Shown here: positions 15,954-24,410 of the stretch, piece by piece
How positions within the stretch are numbered: the first letter of the stretch is position 1
How the letters are laid out: each line of letters begins with the position of its first letter
Assembly: GCA_963704505.1 (NCBI GenBank)
Contig: OY969912.1
Coordinates: forward strand, 1,860,001-1,924,000
Length of the DNA stretch: 64,000 nt
Reading direction: 5' to 3'
Source: VRUE01 sp963704505
GTDB taxonomy: Bacteria; Actinomycetota; Thermoleophilia; Solirubrobacterales; 70-9
Made by a program: the position numbers and the translations under genes
Notes under the pieces: generated by a model
The model's input: the letters and a program-made list of their open reading frames with translations, nothing else
Databases searched by the model: none
What the model was told of the DNA's origin: nothing

Positions 15954-17180
15954 TCAGTGCCCGGTCGGGTCGAGCCCGACCAGCTCGTAGTAGCCGATCA
16001 GGAACAGTCGGCGGCCGTCGGAGACCATCGGCGTGTAGCCCGCCTGGTGCAGCGAGAAGGTCTTGCGGTGGGCGAGGGCGTCGATGCCGATCGTGTCGCC
16101 GGTCTTGAAGGACGAGGTGTAGACGGTGTGGCCGATCACGGTCGCCGTTCCCGGCACCGGGCCACCGACGTCGAATTTCCAGCTCAGCTTGCCGCTGTTC
16201 GCGTCGAGGGCGTAGAAGCGGCCGTTTTCGGAGCCGATGTAGACGGTGGGGGCGGTCCCCGGGACGTCGGCCAGGGCCGGAGACCCGTAGACCGCGCCTC
16301 CGGTCGGGAAGGACCAGTCGACCTTGCCGTCCTTGAGGTCGAAGGCGAAGACGGTGCCGTCGTCGCGGGCGGCGTAGACCCGCCCGAAGGCGATCGCCGG
16401 CGAGGAGAAGAAGCCGCCGCTCCCGTAGGGCGGGGCCTTGCTCGTGTTGGTCCTCCAGACCGGCTTTCCGGTCGCTGCGTCGAGCGCGAACATCGAGCTC
16501 TGGTAGTCGGCGATGTAGATGCGGCCCGCGTGGTAGCTGGGGCTGGCTTTGATCGCCCCCGGCGAGTTGAATTCCCAGACCGTCTTGCCGTCGGAGGAGC
16601 GCAAGGCGACGACGTTGGTCCGGTCGTCGCCGAGGTAGAGGCGGTTGCCGACGACGATCGGGGACGATTCGAGGTGCGCGTGGAGGGTCCGACTCCAGGT
16701 CCGCTTGCCGGTCGCTGCGTCGACGGCGATCACCTCACCGCCGATGTAGGCGAAGTAGACGGTGCCGCCGTGCAGGACGGGAGCGGTGACGTCGTCGGGC
16801 TTGCCGTGGTTGCCGGGGTCGGGGGTGATTTCCCAGAGGATCTTGCGGTCGCTGAGCCGCACCGCCTTGGCGTTGCCGAACTTGTTGACCAGGTAGGCGA
16901 CGCCGCCGCCGATCGCCGGCGGGAACTCGATCAGCCCGTGGGTGTTGACCGACCACGCTTCCCGCAGCGGCGGATCCAGCGGGCGGCTGGGCGGGGCCGG
17001 GAGGTAGTGGGTCCGCTCGGGAACGCGCCCGAAATACGGCCAGGAGGCGAGTGCCCCCGCCGACCCACCGGAGCCCTCAGTGCCCGAATCGCCGGAGCCG
17101 CCGCAGCCACCGAGGAGCAGGAGGACGGCCATCGCGGCCAGGCAGGGGACGGCCCATCGGAGCGAGGATCGACGTCTCAT
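15954..17180 (-). CDS. PQQ-like beta-propeller lipoprotein
   Basis: A 408-aa exported protein with a lipoprotein signal (AVLLLLGGCGGSG). It consists of repeated PQQ/quinoprotein-type propeller blades with motifs such as GGEVIAVDAATGKRTW, DGTVFAFDLKDGKVDW, GRFYALDANSGKLSW and MFALDAATGKPVW. It lacks the catalytic residues of a PQQ dehydrogenase that I can recognise, and it resembles BamB-like or generic PQQ-binding-like scaffold proteins. ATG 17180 follows GGAGGACG, a good ribosome site; the open frame upstream is a shadow of the next gene. It may be co-transcribed with the helical protein gene 44 nt upstream. Confidence 0.85.
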   Translation of the reverse strand: MRRRSSLRWAVPCLAAMAVLLLLGGCGGSGDSGTEGSGGSAGALASWPYFGRVPERTHYLPAPPSRPLDPPLREAWSVNTHGLIEFPPAIGGGVAYLVNKFGNAKAVRLSDRKILWEITPDPGNHGKPDDVTAPVLHGGTVYFAYIGGEVIAVDAATGKRTWSRTLHAHLESSPIVVGNRLYLGDDRTNVVALRSSDGKTVWEFNSPGAIKASPSYHAGRIYIADYQSSMFALDAATGKPVWRTNTSKAPPYGSGGFFSSPAIAFGRVYAARDDGTVFAFDLKDGKVDWSFPTGGAVYGSPALADVPGTAPTVYIGSENGRFYALDANSGKLSWKFDVGGPVPGTATVIGHTVYTSSFKTGDTIGIDALAHRKTFSLHQAGYTPMVSDGRRLFLIGYYELVGLDPTGH

Positions 17181-17224
17181 CGTCCTCCGTGCATCGGCTC
17201 CCGGCGCACCGGGCTTTAAGGACC

Positions 17225-17662
17225 CTAGGCGCCGAGCGCCGTGGTGATCTCGGCGATCGCGGCCGCCTCGGCCTCGCTGATCGCCTCGTCGCCCTCCTTC
17301 TTCGCACCGGCGACCTTTTTCGCCAGCGCGATGACGAAGAGGCGGTAGTCGCCGAGCTCGGCGGCGCTGGCCTTGGCCTCGACCAGGGCGACCGCCTCGC
17401 GGATGCGGGTCAGGCCGTGCTCGCGCAGCTCCTCGGGCGAGTGCGACTTGGTCCGATCCATCTCGGGTTTGTGGGCGACGATCTCGTCGAGCAGCTGCGA
17501 GTCGCCGTGCTCCTGGCGCGCCTCGGTGTAGGCCTTCGCCATCGCGAAGATCTCCCGGAAGGTGCCGCCGCGCTCCGCGGTGGTGACGATCATCCCGGCG
17601 CTGGTCGGGCCCTCGAGGACCGTGTCCCACTCGTCCTTGGTGAAGTCGGCGCTACCTGTCAT
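17225..17662 (-). CDS. Conserved helical protein, unknown function
   Basis: A 145-aa soluble, largely alpha-helical protein rich in Ala, Glu and Lys. Notable segments are DEWDTVLEGPTSAGMIVTTA near the N-terminus and LFVIALAKKVAGAKKEGDEA near the C-terminus; the latter loosely recalls TerB-like helical bundles but is not a firm match. ATG 17662 follows a GAAAGG ribosome site. It lies upstream of, and on the same strand as, the PQQ-propeller lipoprotein gene. Confidence 0.65.
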   Translation of the reverse strand: MTGSADFTKDEWDTVLEGPTSAGMIVTTAERGGTFREIFAMAKAYTEARQEHGDSQLLDEIVAHKPEMDRTKSHSPEELREHGLTRIREAVALVEAKASAAELGDYRLFVIALAKKVAGAKKEGDEAISEAEAAAIAEITTALGA

Positions 17663-17717
17663 TCGAGCCTTTCGTAGTGGGGTCCCCTGGAGCGCGGGCC
17701 ACGCTATCGGACCGAAA

Positions 17718-17788
17718 AGCGGCGGACGGGAATCGAACCCGCGTCATCAGCTTGGAAGGCTGAGGCTCTACCGTTGAGCTACCGCCGC
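17718..17788 (-). tRNA. tRNA-Gly (TCC)
   Basis: A 71-nt tRNA on the minus strand. Acceptor GCGGCGG pairs with CCGCCGC, the anticodon stem TCAGC/GCTGA holds loop CTTCCAA (anticodon TCC), and the T-loop is TTCGATT. Discriminator T; no encoded CCA. Confidence 0.95.
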
Positions 17789-17825
17789 GTGGAGCCGCCT
17801 AACGGTACATAGAGTCCCCGATTCG

Positions 17826-18581
17826 ATGGACCTCGGCGAGATACTCGCGATCGCTCTTGCCGGCCTCGCGGCCGGCGCCGTCAACACCGTCGTCGGCAGC
17901 GGCACCCTGATCACCTTCCCGGTGCTGCTCGCCTTCGGCTACGCGCCGGTCACCGCCAACGTCTCCAACACGATCGGCCTGGTGCCGGGATCCGTCTCGG
18001 GGGCGGTCGGCTATCGCCGTGAGCTGAAGGGCCAGCGGCGACGCGCGATCCGGCTCGGCTGCCTCTCGGCCCTCGGCGGCGTCAGCGGCGCAGTTCTCCT
18101 CCTGGTGCTGCCCGCCTCGGCCTTCAAGGCGATCGTGCCGGCCTTCATCGTCATCGCCCTGGCCCTCGTCGTCCTGCAGCCGCGGATCAGCGCCAGGCTG
18201 GCGGCGCGGCGCGGGGACGGCGCCCACGAGCACCCGGTCCTGACCCCGGCGGGGGTGCTCGGAACCGGTGTCTACGGCGGCTACTTCGGTGCCGCCCAGG
18301 GCATCCTTCTGCTCAGCATTCTCGGCGTCACCCTGCCCCAGGACCTGCAGCGGACCAACGCGCTGAAGAACGTCCTGGCCGGGATCACCAACGGCGTCGC
18401 CGGAGCTGTCTTCGTCTTCTCCGCCCACGTCGCCTGGGCGCCCGCGGCGATCATCGCCGGCTCCTCGGTGGTCGGAAGCCAGCTCGGCGCCCGCTACGGA
18501 CGGCGGCTGGACCCCGGCGTGCTCCGCGCCCTGATCGTGGTCGTCGGCGCCACCGCGATCGTCAAATTGCTCCTCGACTGA
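17826..18581 (+). CDS. TauE/SafE family membrane transporter
   Basis: A 251-aa integral membrane protein of the sulfite exporter TauE/SafE family, with about seven to eight hydrophobic segments and the two related halves typical of the family: AGAVNTVVGSGTLITFPVLL in the first and TGVYGGYFGAAQGILLLSIL in the second. SNTIGLVPGS and RTNALKNVLAGITN are the paired conserved motifs. Family members move sulfite, sulfoacetate or other organic anions; the substrate is not evident here. A GCGACC/GGTCGC hairpin at 18589-18604 follows its stop. Confidence 0.85.
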   Translation: MDLGEILAIALAGLAAGAVNTVVGSGTLITFPVLLAFGYAPVTANVSNTIGLVPGSVSGAVGYRRELKGQRRRAIRLGCLSALGGVSGAVLLLVLPASAFKAIVPAFIVIALALVVLQPRISARLAARRGDGAHEHPVLTPAGVLGTGVYGGYFGAAQGILLLSILGVTLPQDLQRTNALKNVLAGITNGVAGAVFVFSAHVAWAPAAIIAGSSVVGSQLGARYGRRLDPGVLRALIVVVGATAIVKLLLD

Positions 18582-18588
18582 CGCCGAA

Positions 18589-18604
18589 GCGACCCTGCGG
18601 TCGC
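18589..18604 (+). terminator. Short hairpin after the TauE/SafE gene
   Basis: GCGACC (18589-18594) pairs with GGTCGC (18599-18604) around a CTGC loop, 7 nt after the stop. There is no U-tract. Confidence 0.35.
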
Positions 18605-18646
18605 CGCCCGTCCGAGCCGGGCTCCCGGTGGCGCTACCGTTGGTGA

Positions 18647-19558
18647 ATGGGCTGGCCGTCCGTCAACTTCGAGGACTGGCGCGATACCTGCGACACCCTC
18701 CACGCTCACACCCAGGTCCTGGGCAAGGTGGCGGCGACCCTCTCGCCGCCCGAGCCCCAGCTCCAGCACGCCGCCCTGCGGCTCACCGCCCGCGGTTGGG
18801 AGACGCCGCCGATCCCCGCCCCGGACGGCTCCGGGGCCTTCGCCCTCGCTCTCGACCTGCGCCGTCACGAGGCCCTCGTCGAGCACAGCGGCGGGGCGCG
18901 CAAGGCCTTTCCGCTGCCGAACCGCGCGGTTGGCAGCGTCGCCCGTGAGCTGCTCGCCGCGACCCAGGAACTCGCCGGGCCTTTCGAGATCGACCCGACG
19001 CCCCAGGAGGTCGACTGGACCGAGCCGCTCGATGAGGACCGCCAGCACTCGACCTACCTGACCGGGCAAGTCGAGGACTACTTCGCGGCGGCGACCCGCG
19101 CGGCACTCGTGCTCGCCGCCTTCCGGGCGCCCTTCCGCGGCCGCTCGACCCCGGTCAACGCCTGGTGGGGCTCCTTCGACCTTTCCGTCAATCTCTTCTC
19201 GGGCGAGCCCGCCGAGCCGCCCTCGGGTGACTTCATCATGCGCAACTCGATGGATTCGCAGGAGGTCGCGATCGGCTGGTGGCCAGGTGACGGGCGCTAC
19301 GAAAAGGCGGCCTTCTACGCCTACGCTCACCCGGCGCCGGCGGGGTTCGAGGGAGCCTCACTGGAGCCCGCCGCGGCCCGCTGGGCCGGTGACCTGGGCG
19401 AGTACCTGCTCGACTGGGACGACATACGGGCCGCCGACGACCCGCACGCCCACGCACTCTCCTTTGCCCGTTCGGCCTTCCGCCATGCCTGCCTCGTCTG
19501 CGGCTGGGACGAGAGCCTCGCCGCCAGCGCCGAGAGCTCCCCGCCGCCGGTCAAATAA
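18647..19558 (+). CDS. DUF5996 family protein
   Basis: A 303-aa soluble protein. The opening WPSVNFEDWRDTCDTLHAHT with QVLGKV, the LTARGW segment, and later NAWWGSFDLSVNLFSG and FYAYAHPAPAGFEGA match my memory of the DUF5996 family, which has no established function. ATG 18647 lies 65 nt after TauE/SafE, with a hairpin between, so separate transcription is likely. The next gene starts 39 nt downstream in the same direction. Confidence 0.8.
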   Translation: MGWPSVNFEDWRDTCDTLHAHTQVLGKVAATLSPPEPQLQHAALRLTARGWETPPIPAPDGSGAFALALDLRRHEALVEHSGGARKAFPLPNRAVGSVARELLAATQELAGPFEIDPTPQEVDWTEPLDEDRQHSTYLTGQVEDYFAAATRAALVLAAFRAPFRGRSTPVNAWWGSFDLSVNLFSGEPAEPPSGDFIMRNSMDSQEVAIGWWPGDGRYEKAAFYAYAHPAPAGFEGASLEPAAARWAGDLGEYLLDWDDIRAADDPHAHALSFARSAFRHACLVCGWDESLAASAESSPPPVK

Positions 19559-19597
19559 CCCTTGGCGCCGGCAAGGGCGGCCGGGTAGCCTAGGCGC

Positions 19598-21190
19598 GTG
19601 TCCTCCGGTCCCGCCATCCGAGTCCTCTCGAGCTCTCAGCTGGAGATGCTCGGCCGGCACGGCGAAGAGTTGACGGCGGAGGCGGGGGAGACCCTCTTCG
19701 AGGTCGGCGACGAGCGCTACCCGTTCATCGCGATCATCGACGGCGAGGTCTCCGTGAGGGATCCCGCCGGCCAGGAGATCATCCGCCACGGCGCCAACGG
19801 ATTCCTCGGCGAGATGAACCTGCTCTCCGGCCAGACCGTGTTCCTGACCGCGGTCGTGGTCGAGCCGATGCGCTACATCGCCGTCGACCGCGAAGTGCTG
19901 CGGGGACTGCTCTTCGAGGACTCGAGCCTCGCCGACATCCTGCTCCCGGCCTTTGTCCAGCGCCGCGAGATGCTGCAGGAACGGCAGGGCATCGGGATCG
20001 AGATCATCGGCCCGCGCGACTCGGACGAGACCCGCCGCCTGCTCGAGTTCGCTCGCCGCCAGCGGCTGCCCCACACATGGGATGACCCGTCCGAGAGCGC
20101 CGAGGCGCGGGCCGAGCTCGAGCGGCTCGCCCCCGAGGACGTGCCGCTCGTCCGCCTGCCGGGCGGCGGCGAAATGAAGCGGCCGAGCAACGGCGCCCTC
20201 TCCAGGGCGCTCGGCATCGGCTTGCAGCTCGAAGACCGCGAAGAGGTCGATCTGCTGGTCGTCGGCGGCGGCCCGGCCGGCCTCGGCGCCGCCGTCTACG
20301 GCGCCTCGGAGGGGCTGGACACGCTGGTGATCGAGAGCACCGTGCTCGGCGGCCAGGCGGGGACCTCGAGGCGGATCGAGAACTACCTCGGCTTTCCGGC
20401 CGGAATCAGCGGCACCGAACTGATCAGCCGCGCGATCACCCAGGCCCGTAAGTTCCACGCCCGCACGGCGACTCCGTACCGGGCGGCGGCGCTCGAGCCC
20501 GGCGATGACCACCACGTGGTCCGGCTGGAGGAGGGCAACGAGATCGCCGCCCAGGCGGTCCTGCTTTCCACCGGAGCCGAATACCGGCGCCTGCCGGTCG
20601 CCGACCTTGAGCAGTACGAGGGGCTGAGCGTCTTCTACTCGGCGGGCCCGCCCGAGGGGCACCTCTGCGGAGGGCAGCGCGTCGCCGTCGTCGGCGGCGG
20701 CAACTCGGCCGGCCAGGCGGCCGTCTGGCTCGCCCGCGGCGGCGCCTTGGTGACCCTTCTCCATCGTCGCGCCGACCTCACCGAGACGATGTCCCAGTAC
20801 CTGATCGAAGAGGTCGAGCGCTTCGGCGTGGCGGTCCGCGACCGCAGCGAAATCGCCGAGCTGCACGGCGAGGACGGCAAGCTCGATTCGGTGACGCTGA
20901 CCGACGGCGCCGAGGTCCCGCTCACCTACCTCTTCCTCTTCCTTGGCGCCTCGCCTTGCACGGGCTGGCTCGGGGACGTCGTCGAACGCGACGACAACGG
21001 CTTCATCCTCACCGGCCCCGAGGCGGAAGCCGACGGCCTACTGGAGACAAGCGTGCCGGGTGTCTACGCGGCGGGGGATGTCCGGGCCGGCTCGATCAAG
21101 CGCTGCGCGACGGCGGTCGGCGAGGGCGCCACCGTGGTGCGGTTCATCCACGAGCACATGTCCGCGAAGACACCGGAAAGGCAGTCATGA
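19598..21190 (+). CDS. Cyclic-nucleotide-binding domain fused to thioredoxin-reductase-like flavoprotein
   Basis: A 530-aa protein in three parts. Residues about 10-120 form a cNMP-binding domain with a degenerate phosphate-binding cassette (GFLGEMNLLSGQ, about 68-79). About 130-200 resembles a thioredoxin/glutaredoxin-like segment without a CxxC. About 217-520 is an FAD/NAD(P)H oxidoreductase of the thioredoxin-reductase fold: FAD motif GGGPAG at 223-228, pyridine nucleotide motif VVGGGNSAGQAA, and GVYAAGDVRAGSIKR near the end. The catalytic CxxC expected between the two halves of the nucleotide domain is absent, so it is unlikely to reduce thioredoxin. GTG 19598 start. Its 3' end overlaps the convergent MMPL gene by 6 nt. 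Confidence 0.85.
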   Translation: MSSGPAIRVLSSSQLEMLGRHGEELTAEAGETLFEVGDERYPFIAIIDGEVSVRDPAGQEIIRHGANGFLGEMNLLSGQTVFLTAVVVEPMRYIAVDREVLRGLLFEDSSLADILLPAFVQRREMLQERQGIGIEIIGPRDSDETRRLLEFARRQRLPHTWDDPSESAEARAELERLAPEDVPLVRLPGGGEMKRPSNGALSRALGIGLQLEDREEVDLLVVGGGPAGLGAAVYGASEGLDTLVIESTVLGGQAGTSRRIENYLGFPAGISGTELISRAITQARKFHARTATPYRAAALEPGDDHHVVRLEEGNEIAAQAVLLSTGAEYRRLPVADLEQYEGLSVFYSAGPPEGHLCGGQRVAVVGGGNSAGQAAVWLARGGALVTLLHRRADLTETMSQYLIEEVERFGVAVRDRSEIAELHGEDGKLDSVTLTDGAEVPLTYLFLFLGASPCTGWLGDVVERDDNGFILTGPEAEADGLLETSVPGVYAAGDVRAGSIKRCATAVGEGATVVRFIHEHMSAKTPERQS

Positions 21191-23326
21191 CCGTCGGCGG
21201 CGGCTCTCGGGCCGCGAAGGCCACCAGGCGCGGTCGCCGAGCCGGTAGGTAATCGCCGGGATCAGCAGCGCCCGGACCACGAAGGTGTCGAGCAGGACTC
21301 CGAGCGCGACCGTCGCGCCCACCTGGATCAGCTCCTCGAGCGGCAGCAGGGTCAACGTCGCGAAGGTTCCGGCGAGAACGAGGCCGGCACCGGTCACCAC
21401 GGCGCCGGTGTTGACGAGGGCGATCAGCGCCCCCTCGCGGGTGCCGTGCAGGGCCGCCTCCTCGCGGGCCCGGCTCATCAGGAAGATGTTGTAGTCGACG
21501 CCGAGCGCGACGAGGAATATGAAGGAGAGCAGGACGAGGTTGAAGGCGAGCCCCGATGAGTCGAAGACCTGGGTGAAGAGGAAAGTGACCAGGCCGAGGG
21601 TCGCCGCCAGCGAGGCGACCACCGTGACGATCAGGTAGGCGGGGGCGGCGATCGAGCGCAGCAGCAGGCCTAGGATCAGCCCGATCAGAAGGAGGACGAT
21701 CGGCACGATCAGCCGGGTGTCGCTGGTGTTGGTCTGCTCGACGTCGTAGTTCTCCGCGGGTATGCCGCCGACCAGCCCTCCGGGGTCGACCTGGTGCAGG
21801 GCGTCGCGGATGCCCTCGACGTCGTCGGCCGCGCGGCTGCCGTACGGGTTGCCCTTGAGGACGACGCCGATCACCGCCTCGCCCGAGCCGGGCGCGGCCG
21901 GCACCGGGATCGTCAGCTTCACGGTGTCGAGGTTTTCGACGCTTCGCTGCGCGGCCTCCAGTCGCCCGGCTTCGACCGCGAGCGTCAGAGGCGAGCCGAT
22001 CCCGGGCGGGAAATGTTCGTTGAGGACCTTGGTCCCGCGCCCGGATTCGGTCGGCCGGGTCTCTCCCTGGCCGAAGCCGATGGTGCCGTGGTGCAGGAGG
22101 TTGCCGGCGGTGAGGACCAGGAGGCCGGCGCAGACGGCGACGATGATCGTCCCGGAGCGACGGCGGACGAGGCCGGCGACCCTGGTCCAGCGCGGGTCAT
22201 CGCCCGGCGAGGCGGCCCCGTGCTCGGCGGGCCAGAAGGCGCGGCGACCACTGACCGCGAGCAGCGCGGGGAGGAGGGTGAAGGCGGCCGCCAGCATCAC
22301 CGCGATCCCGATCGCCAGGACCGGGCCCAGCCAGTGCGTCGATTCGAGTTCGGCGAGGAGGAGGACGAGGACGGCGGCGATCACCGTTCCTCCGGAGGCG
22401 GCGATCGGGCGGACGCTCTTGGCGAGGGCGGCGCGCAGCGCGGCCTCCGAGTCGAGCCCGGCGCCGAGTTCCTCGCGATAGCGGTGGACCAACAGCAGCG
22501 AGTAGTCGGTGCCGGCACCGAAGATGAGGACGAGCAAGAGGAAGGTCCCCTCGGCGTTGACGGTGATCGCGTCCGCATCGATCAGCAGATAGGTGATCCC
22601 GATCGAGACCAGGTACGCGGCGCCGACGACGAGCAGCGGCGTCAGCGCCAGGATCGGCGCCCTGTAGACGATCAGCAGGAGGACAAGGACGAGGCCGAGA
22701 GTCGCGATCAGCAGTGTCTTGCCGGCGTCTTCGGCGACCTGCTCGAGGTCCGCCGCGATCCCGGCCGGGCCGGTTACGTAGGTCTGGAGGCCGGCGGGCC
22801 GGTGCTGGCGCAGGTAGGCGCGGATCTGGTGGACGCCACTCTCGATCGCGCCGCGGTCGCCGGCGTTGATCGCCAGGACGGCCAGCGCCGCTTCCCCGTC
22901 GCGGGCGATCGGTCCGATCCCGTTGGTGAAAGTGGCGACTTCGGTGAGCAGCTTGCGCGACCGGGGCGAGAAGGGTGCGATCACCGGGGTCGCGCCGGTG
23001 ATCGCCAGCCGGTCGAGGCCGTGCGCGAGATGCCCGATCTCGGCGATGTCCCGTTCGCTCAGCCCACCGTGGCGCTGGAAGACGATGATCGCCGGCACGT
23101 CATCACCGCTGCCGCGGTAGTCGTGCTGAAGGACGCCGACGACCTTGGTCGATTCAGCGTGCGAGGGGAGGAAGCTGCTCTGCCCGGCCGCCGTCACCTG
23201 GTCGATGTGGGAGTGGCCGACCAAGCCGGCGATCGCGATCGCGACCCAGGCCGCGATCGTCACCCAACGGCCGCGCCGGCCGGTGACCCCGCCGGCGACG
23301 CGCCTCACCACGCCCGGGGGATCCAT
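21185..23326 (-). CDS. MMPL family RND-type exporter
   Basis: A 713-aa inner-membrane transporter with the two-fold arrangement of MmpL proteins: one helix, a periplasmic domain, five or six helices, then a repeat of the set. GAGTDYSLLLVHRYREEL in the first half and GVDYNIFLMSRAREEA in the second are the paired Asp-Tyr motifs that carry the proton-relay residues. MmpL proteins export lipids or drugs using the proton gradient. ATG 23326. It diverges from a TetR gene with a perfect CACAA-N4-TTGTG palindrome between them, so repression by that TetR is likely. Confidence 0.9.
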   Translation of the reverse strand: MDPPGVVRRVAGGVTGRRGRWVTIAAWVAIAIAGLVGHSHIDQVTAAGQSSFLPSHAESTKVVGVLQHDYRGSGDDVPAIIVFQRHGGLSERDIAEIGHLAHGLDRLAITGATPVIAPFSPRSRKLLTEVATFTNGIGPIARDGEAALAVLAINAGDRGAIESGVHQIRAYLRQHRPAGLQTYVTGPAGIAADLEQVAEDAGKTLLIATLGLVLVLLLIVYRAPILALTPLLVVGAAYLVSIGITYLLIDADAITVNAEGTFLLLVLIFGAGTDYSLLLVHRYREELGAGLDSEAALRAALAKSVRPIAASGGTVIAAVLVLLLAELESTHWLGPVLAIGIAVMLAAAFTLLPALLAVSGRRAFWPAEHGAASPGDDPRWTRVAGLVRRRSGTIIVAVCAGLLVLTAGNLLHHGTIGFGQGETRPTESGRGTKVLNEHFPPGIGSPLTLAVEAGRLEAAQRSVENLDTVKLTIPVPAAPGSGEAVIGVVLKGNPYGSRAADDVEGIRDALHQVDPGGLVGGIPAENYDVEQTNTSDTRLIVPIVLLLIGLILGLLLRSIAAPAYLIVTVVASLAATLGLVTFLFTQVFDSSGLAFNLVLLSFIFLVALGVDYNIFLMSRAREEAALHGTREGALIALVNTGAVVTGAGLVLAGTFATLTLLPLEELIQVGATVALGVLLDTFVVRALLIPAITYRLGDRAWWPSRPESRRRRS

Positions 23327-23352
23327 CGGCGAAGCCTAGCGGCAGCCTCCGG

Positions 23353-23366
23353 TCACAAATTGTTGT
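23353..23366. promoter_or_regulatory. Candidate TetR operator between mmpL and tetR
   Basis: CACAA (23353-23357), ATTG, TTGTG (23362-23366) is an exact 5-bp dyad with a 4-bp centre, placed 27 bp before the MMPL start and 36 bp before the TetR start. Local AT content is clearly above the surroundings. A TAACAT hexamer at 23388-23393 could be the tetR -10 box, which would put the transcript start at or next to GTG 23402 (leaderless). Confidence 0.5.
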
Positions 23367-23401
23367 GCATAGCCAACCGACAGTCGCGTAACATCGGCAC
23401 C

Positions 23402-24016
23402 GTGCCAATTCTGCCTCGGTCCGGCACCAGGCGGATGTCCTCCGACGACCGCCGGGAGCAGCTGCTCGACGTAACCGCCGGGATCGTCGCCGATACGGGT
23501 TTTCAGGGGATCTCGATCCTGTCCGTGGCGCGTGCGGCGGGAATATCGCGCCCGATCGTCTACGAGCATTTCGGTGACCTCAACGGCTTGCTCGGGGCGC
23601 TTGTCGAGCGCGAGATGGCGCTCGCCCTCGAGCAGGTGACCGAGGCCGAGCTGCAGGGCCCGGGCGACGGCGAGCCCACCGACCTGATGCTCGAGAGCCT
23701 CGGGGCCTACCTGACCGCGGTCGAGCAACACCCGAACACCTGGCGCCTGGTGCTGATGCCACCCGAGGGCGCGCCGGAGGCCCTGCGCCGAACGATCGCC
23801 GGCGGCCGGGTCGAGGTGCTCGACAAGCTGATCCAGGCGGTTCGGCCTGGGCTTCGGCCCGGCGACCCCGACGAGGACCCGCAGCTGACCGCGAGAACGC
23901 TTTCGGCGATCGCCGACGAGTACGCGCGTTTGGTGCTTGCCGACCCCGGGCAGTTTCCGCCCGAGCGGCTGGTCCAGCACGCCCGCTGGTTCCTTGGGCA
24001 GCTCGCAATCGACTGA
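23402..24016 (+). CDS. TetR family transcriptional regulator
   Basis: A 204-aa regulator. The N-terminal helix-turn-helix reads DVTAGIVADTGFQGISILSV followed by ARAAGISRPIVYEHFGD (about residues 24-60), with the YEHF recognition-helix end typical of TetR proteins. The C-terminal ligand/dimer domain is helical (LMLESLGAYLTAVEQHPNTW). GTG 23402 is preferred because it would suit a leaderless transcript from TAACAT at 23388-23393; ATG 23435 is the alternative start (193 aa). It diverges from the MMPL exporter, the usual layout for local control of an efflux pump, and is followed 10 nt later by a small membrane protein gene. Confidence 0.88.
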   Translation: MPILPRSGTRRMSSDDRREQLLDVTAGIVADTGFQGISILSVARAAGISRPIVYEHFGDLNGLLGALVEREMALALEQVTEAELQGPGDGEPTDLMLESLGAYLTAVEQHPNTWRLVLMPPEGAPEALRRTIAGGRVEVLDKLIQAVRPGLRPGDPDEDPQLTARTLSAIADEYARLVLADPGQFPPERLVQHARWFLGQLAID

Positions 24017-24026
24017 GGAGGATCGG

Positions 24027-24410
24027 ATGGAGCCAGTTCCCTTTCGCGACCGCACGGACTCGACCCAGGTCATTCTGGCGATCGTCGTTCCCTTCATCTT
24101 CGGCGCTGTGGTCGGCGTCTTCCTCGGTGTCTCGGCCGGCGTCTACTGGGGCTTCTCGGCGCTGGCGGCGATCGGCGCGGTGCTCGCCGGTCGCGAGCAC
24201 GACGACGCCCGCGGGGGTGCCCTGCGGGGCCTCGTCGGCGGCGCTCTCTTCGGCCTCGGCGTCCTGCTCGCGCACGCGGTCGCCGGCACCGACGCCAAGG
24301 TTTCCCTGGGCAGCTTCCCGCCCTTGCTGATCGTCATCGACGCCGTGATCGGCGCCGCTCTGAGCGCCTTCGGTGGGTGGTTGACCGCCCGCCGCCGCCA
24401 GCACGCGTGA
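24027..24410 (+). CDS. Small membrane protein, unknown function
   Basis: A 127-aa protein with four hydrophobic segments (about residues 14-35, 40-58, 66-88, 98-118) connected by Gly-rich turns (REHDDARGGALRGLVGGALF). No family recognised. ATG 24027 has a strong GAGGAGGA ribosome site at 24015-24022, overlapping the TetR stop. Its own stop overlaps the GTG of the ligase gene (GTGA). It is therefore the middle gene of a tetR-membrane protein-ligase run. Confidence 0.75.
   Translation: MEPVPFRDRTDSTQVILAIVVPFIFGAVVGVFLGVSAGVYWGFSALAAIGAVLAGREHDDARGGALRGLVGGALFGLGVLLAHAVAGTDAKVSLGSFPPLLIVIDAVIGAALSAFGGWLTARRRQHA

Noticed and set aside
21794..23401. Long plus-strand open frame leading into tetR
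   Set aside because: Antisense to the MMPL exporter; only the part from 23402 shows TetR features.
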